Assembly: GCA_036406615.1 (NCBI GenBank)
Contig: DASXAQ010000100.1
Location: 1-7,967 of the forward strand
DNA from: DASXAQ01 sp036406615
Lineage (GTDB): Bacteria; Actinomycetota; UBA4738
DNA length: 7,967 nt
Reading direction: 5' to 3'
Part shown: in pieces, positions 6,935-7,967 of the stretch
How positions within the stretch are numbered: the first letter of the stretch is position 1
Layout of the letters: every line of letters starts with the position of its first letter
Notes under the pieces: model-generated
The model's input: only the letters and a program-made list of their open reading frames with translations
What the model was told of the DNA's origin: nothing
The model's database searches: none
Made by a program: the position numbers and the translations under genes

Positions 6935-7967
6935 CAGGCCGCCTCCATCAGCACGTCGATCCCGGGCAGGGTTCGTCCCTCGATGAACTCCAGCGAGGCG
7001 CCCCCACCGGTGGACACGTGCCCGATCGCGCCGAGCCTGCCGAGCGCCGCGAGGGCGGCGATGCTGTCGCCCCCGCCGACGACCGTGAAGCCGTCGCAGC
7101 TCGCGACCGCGTCGGCCACGCCGGCCGTCCCGGCCGCGAAGGGCGCGAGCTCGAACATCCCCATGGGGCCGTTCCACAGCACGGTCGCCGCGCCGCCGAT
7201 CGCGCGGCCGAAGTCGGCCACCGTGGCCGGGCCGACGTCCAGGCCCTTCATGCCCGCCGGGATCGCACCGGCCTCGACCGTGCGCGGCGTCGCGCCGGCC
7301 TCGGCCCGGTCGGCGACGACCACGTCGACGGGCAGGCGGAGGTCGACCCCGCGCTCCTTCGCCTTCTGCTCGGCCGCGCGCACGTCGTCGAACCGGTCGG
7401 GCTCGACGAGCGACTCCCCCACCTCCAGGCCGCGGGCCGCCAGGAACGTGAACGCCATGGCGCCGCCAACGAGCAGCGCGTCGACGCGTTCGATCAGCGC
7501 CTCGACGACGCCGAGCTTGTCCGACACCTTCGCGCCGCCGAGGATCGCGACGAACGGCCGGGCCGGGTCGTCGCGGACTCGGGTCAGCGCCTCGACCTCC
7601 GCCTGCATGAGGCGCCCCGCCGCCGAGGGCAGGCGCTCGGCCACGCCGACGACGGACGCGTGCGCGCGGTGCGCGGCCCCGAACGCGTCGTCGACGTACG
7701 CGGCGGCCGGGCGCGCGAGCGCGTCGGCGAACGCGGGGTCGCCGCGCTCCTCGCCGGGCTCGAACCGGAGGTTCTCCAGCAACAGGACGTCGCCCGGCGC
7801 CGCCCGTTCGGCCGCCGCATCGACCTCGGGGCCCACCACGCGGTCGAGCTTCGACACCTCGACGCCGAGCGACCGCAGGCGATCGGCAACCGGGTCGAGC
7901 CGGAGCCCGTCGACGACCGCGCCCTTCGGCCGGCCGAGGTGCGAGCACAGGATGAGCGTCGCTCCTT
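6934..7967 (-). CDS. pgk: phosphoglycerate kinase, N-terminus cut by window edge
   Basis: Transfers phosphate from 1,3-bisphosphoglycerate to ADP, the first ATP-forming step of lower glycolysis; cytosolic. The frame is open to the window edge, with 343 residues visible (first full codon at 7965). About 45-55 N-terminal residues are missing. Visible landmarks, numbered from the first visible residue: substrate-site SHLGRPKG at 8-15, DAFGAAHRAH at 93-102, GGAKVSDKL at 143-151, WNGPMGMFE at 264-272, nucleotide-site GGGDS at 297-301 and TGGGASLE at 319-326. A GTG at 7857 in this frame could be mistaken for a start, but conserved kinase sequence continues upstream of it. It shares one base with tpiA. 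A glyceraldehyde-3-phosphate dehydrogenase gene would be a natural upstream neighbour, but it lies outside the window. Confidence 0.97.
   Translation of the reverse strand, partial: GATLILCSHLGRPKGAVVDGLRLDPVADRLRSLGVEVSKLDRVVGPEVDAAAERAAPGDVLLLENLRFEPGEERGDPAFADALARPAAAYVDDAFGAAHRAHASVVGVAERLPSAAGRLMQAEVEALTRVRDDPARPFVAILGGAKVSDKLGVVEALIERVDALLVGGAMAFTFLAARGLEVGESLVEPDRFDDVRAAEQKAKERGVDLRLPVDVVVADRAEAGATPRTVEAGAIPAGMKGLDVGPATVADFGRAIGGAATVLWNGPMGMFELAPFAAGTAGVADAVASCDGFTVVGGGDSIAALAALGRLGAIGHVSTGGGASLEFIEGRTLPGIDVLMEAA

Noticed and set aside
6934..7857. GTG at 7857 as the pgk start, making a complete 307-residue protein
   Set aside because: The frame continues upstream to the window edge and encodes the conserved SHLGRPKG kinase motif, so the gene is cut by the window and not short.

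Overview
The window reads as a chromosomal housekeeping segment of a high-GC bacterium. Nearly every gene lies on the minus strand, so the biological order runs from the right end of the window to the left. Short overlaps between genes, GTG and TTG starts, a triosephosphate isomerase to secG neighbourhood and an archaeal-type phosphoglycerate mutase suggest an actinobacterial-type or related high-GC lineage. That placement is an inference; there is no rRNA or lineage marker to settle it.

Right part (7967 to 4902): a tightly packed glycolysis operon. It contains pgk (N-terminus cut by the window edge), tpiA (overlaps pgk by one base) and an ApgM-type cofactor-independent phosphoglycerate mutase (overlaps tpiA by four bases). 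Together they cover 1,3-bisphosphoglycerate to 3-phosphoglycerate, interconversion of the triose phosphates, and 3-phosphoglycerate to 2-phosphoglycerate. A strong hairpin follows the mutase stop codon and probably marks the end of the operon.

Middle part (4843 to 421): a well-formed sigma70-like promoter (TTGGCA, 17-base spacer, CATAAT) precedes a peptide ABC importer in the order oppC, oppB, oppD, oppF. These supply two permeases and two ATPases. No substrate-binding protein gene is present. The OppC-like permease carries an insert of about 70 residues with two extra predicted membrane segments. The promoter and ribosome binding site show that this gene starts at 4784 and not at the upstream ATG at 4859.

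Left part (420 to 1): secG, the small SecYEG translocase subunit, begins 15 bases after oppF. A tRNA-Leu(GAG) gene follows, with its own perfect TATAAT box. The secG to tRNA-Leu(GAG) neighbourhood matches the secG-leuU arrangement known from E. coli.

Every stretch is accounted for and no intergenic gap exceeds about 120 bases. I found no mobile element, CRISPR array, defence system or clearly undescribed system. The most unusual items are the OppC insert and the placement of the importer between the glycolysis genes and secG.
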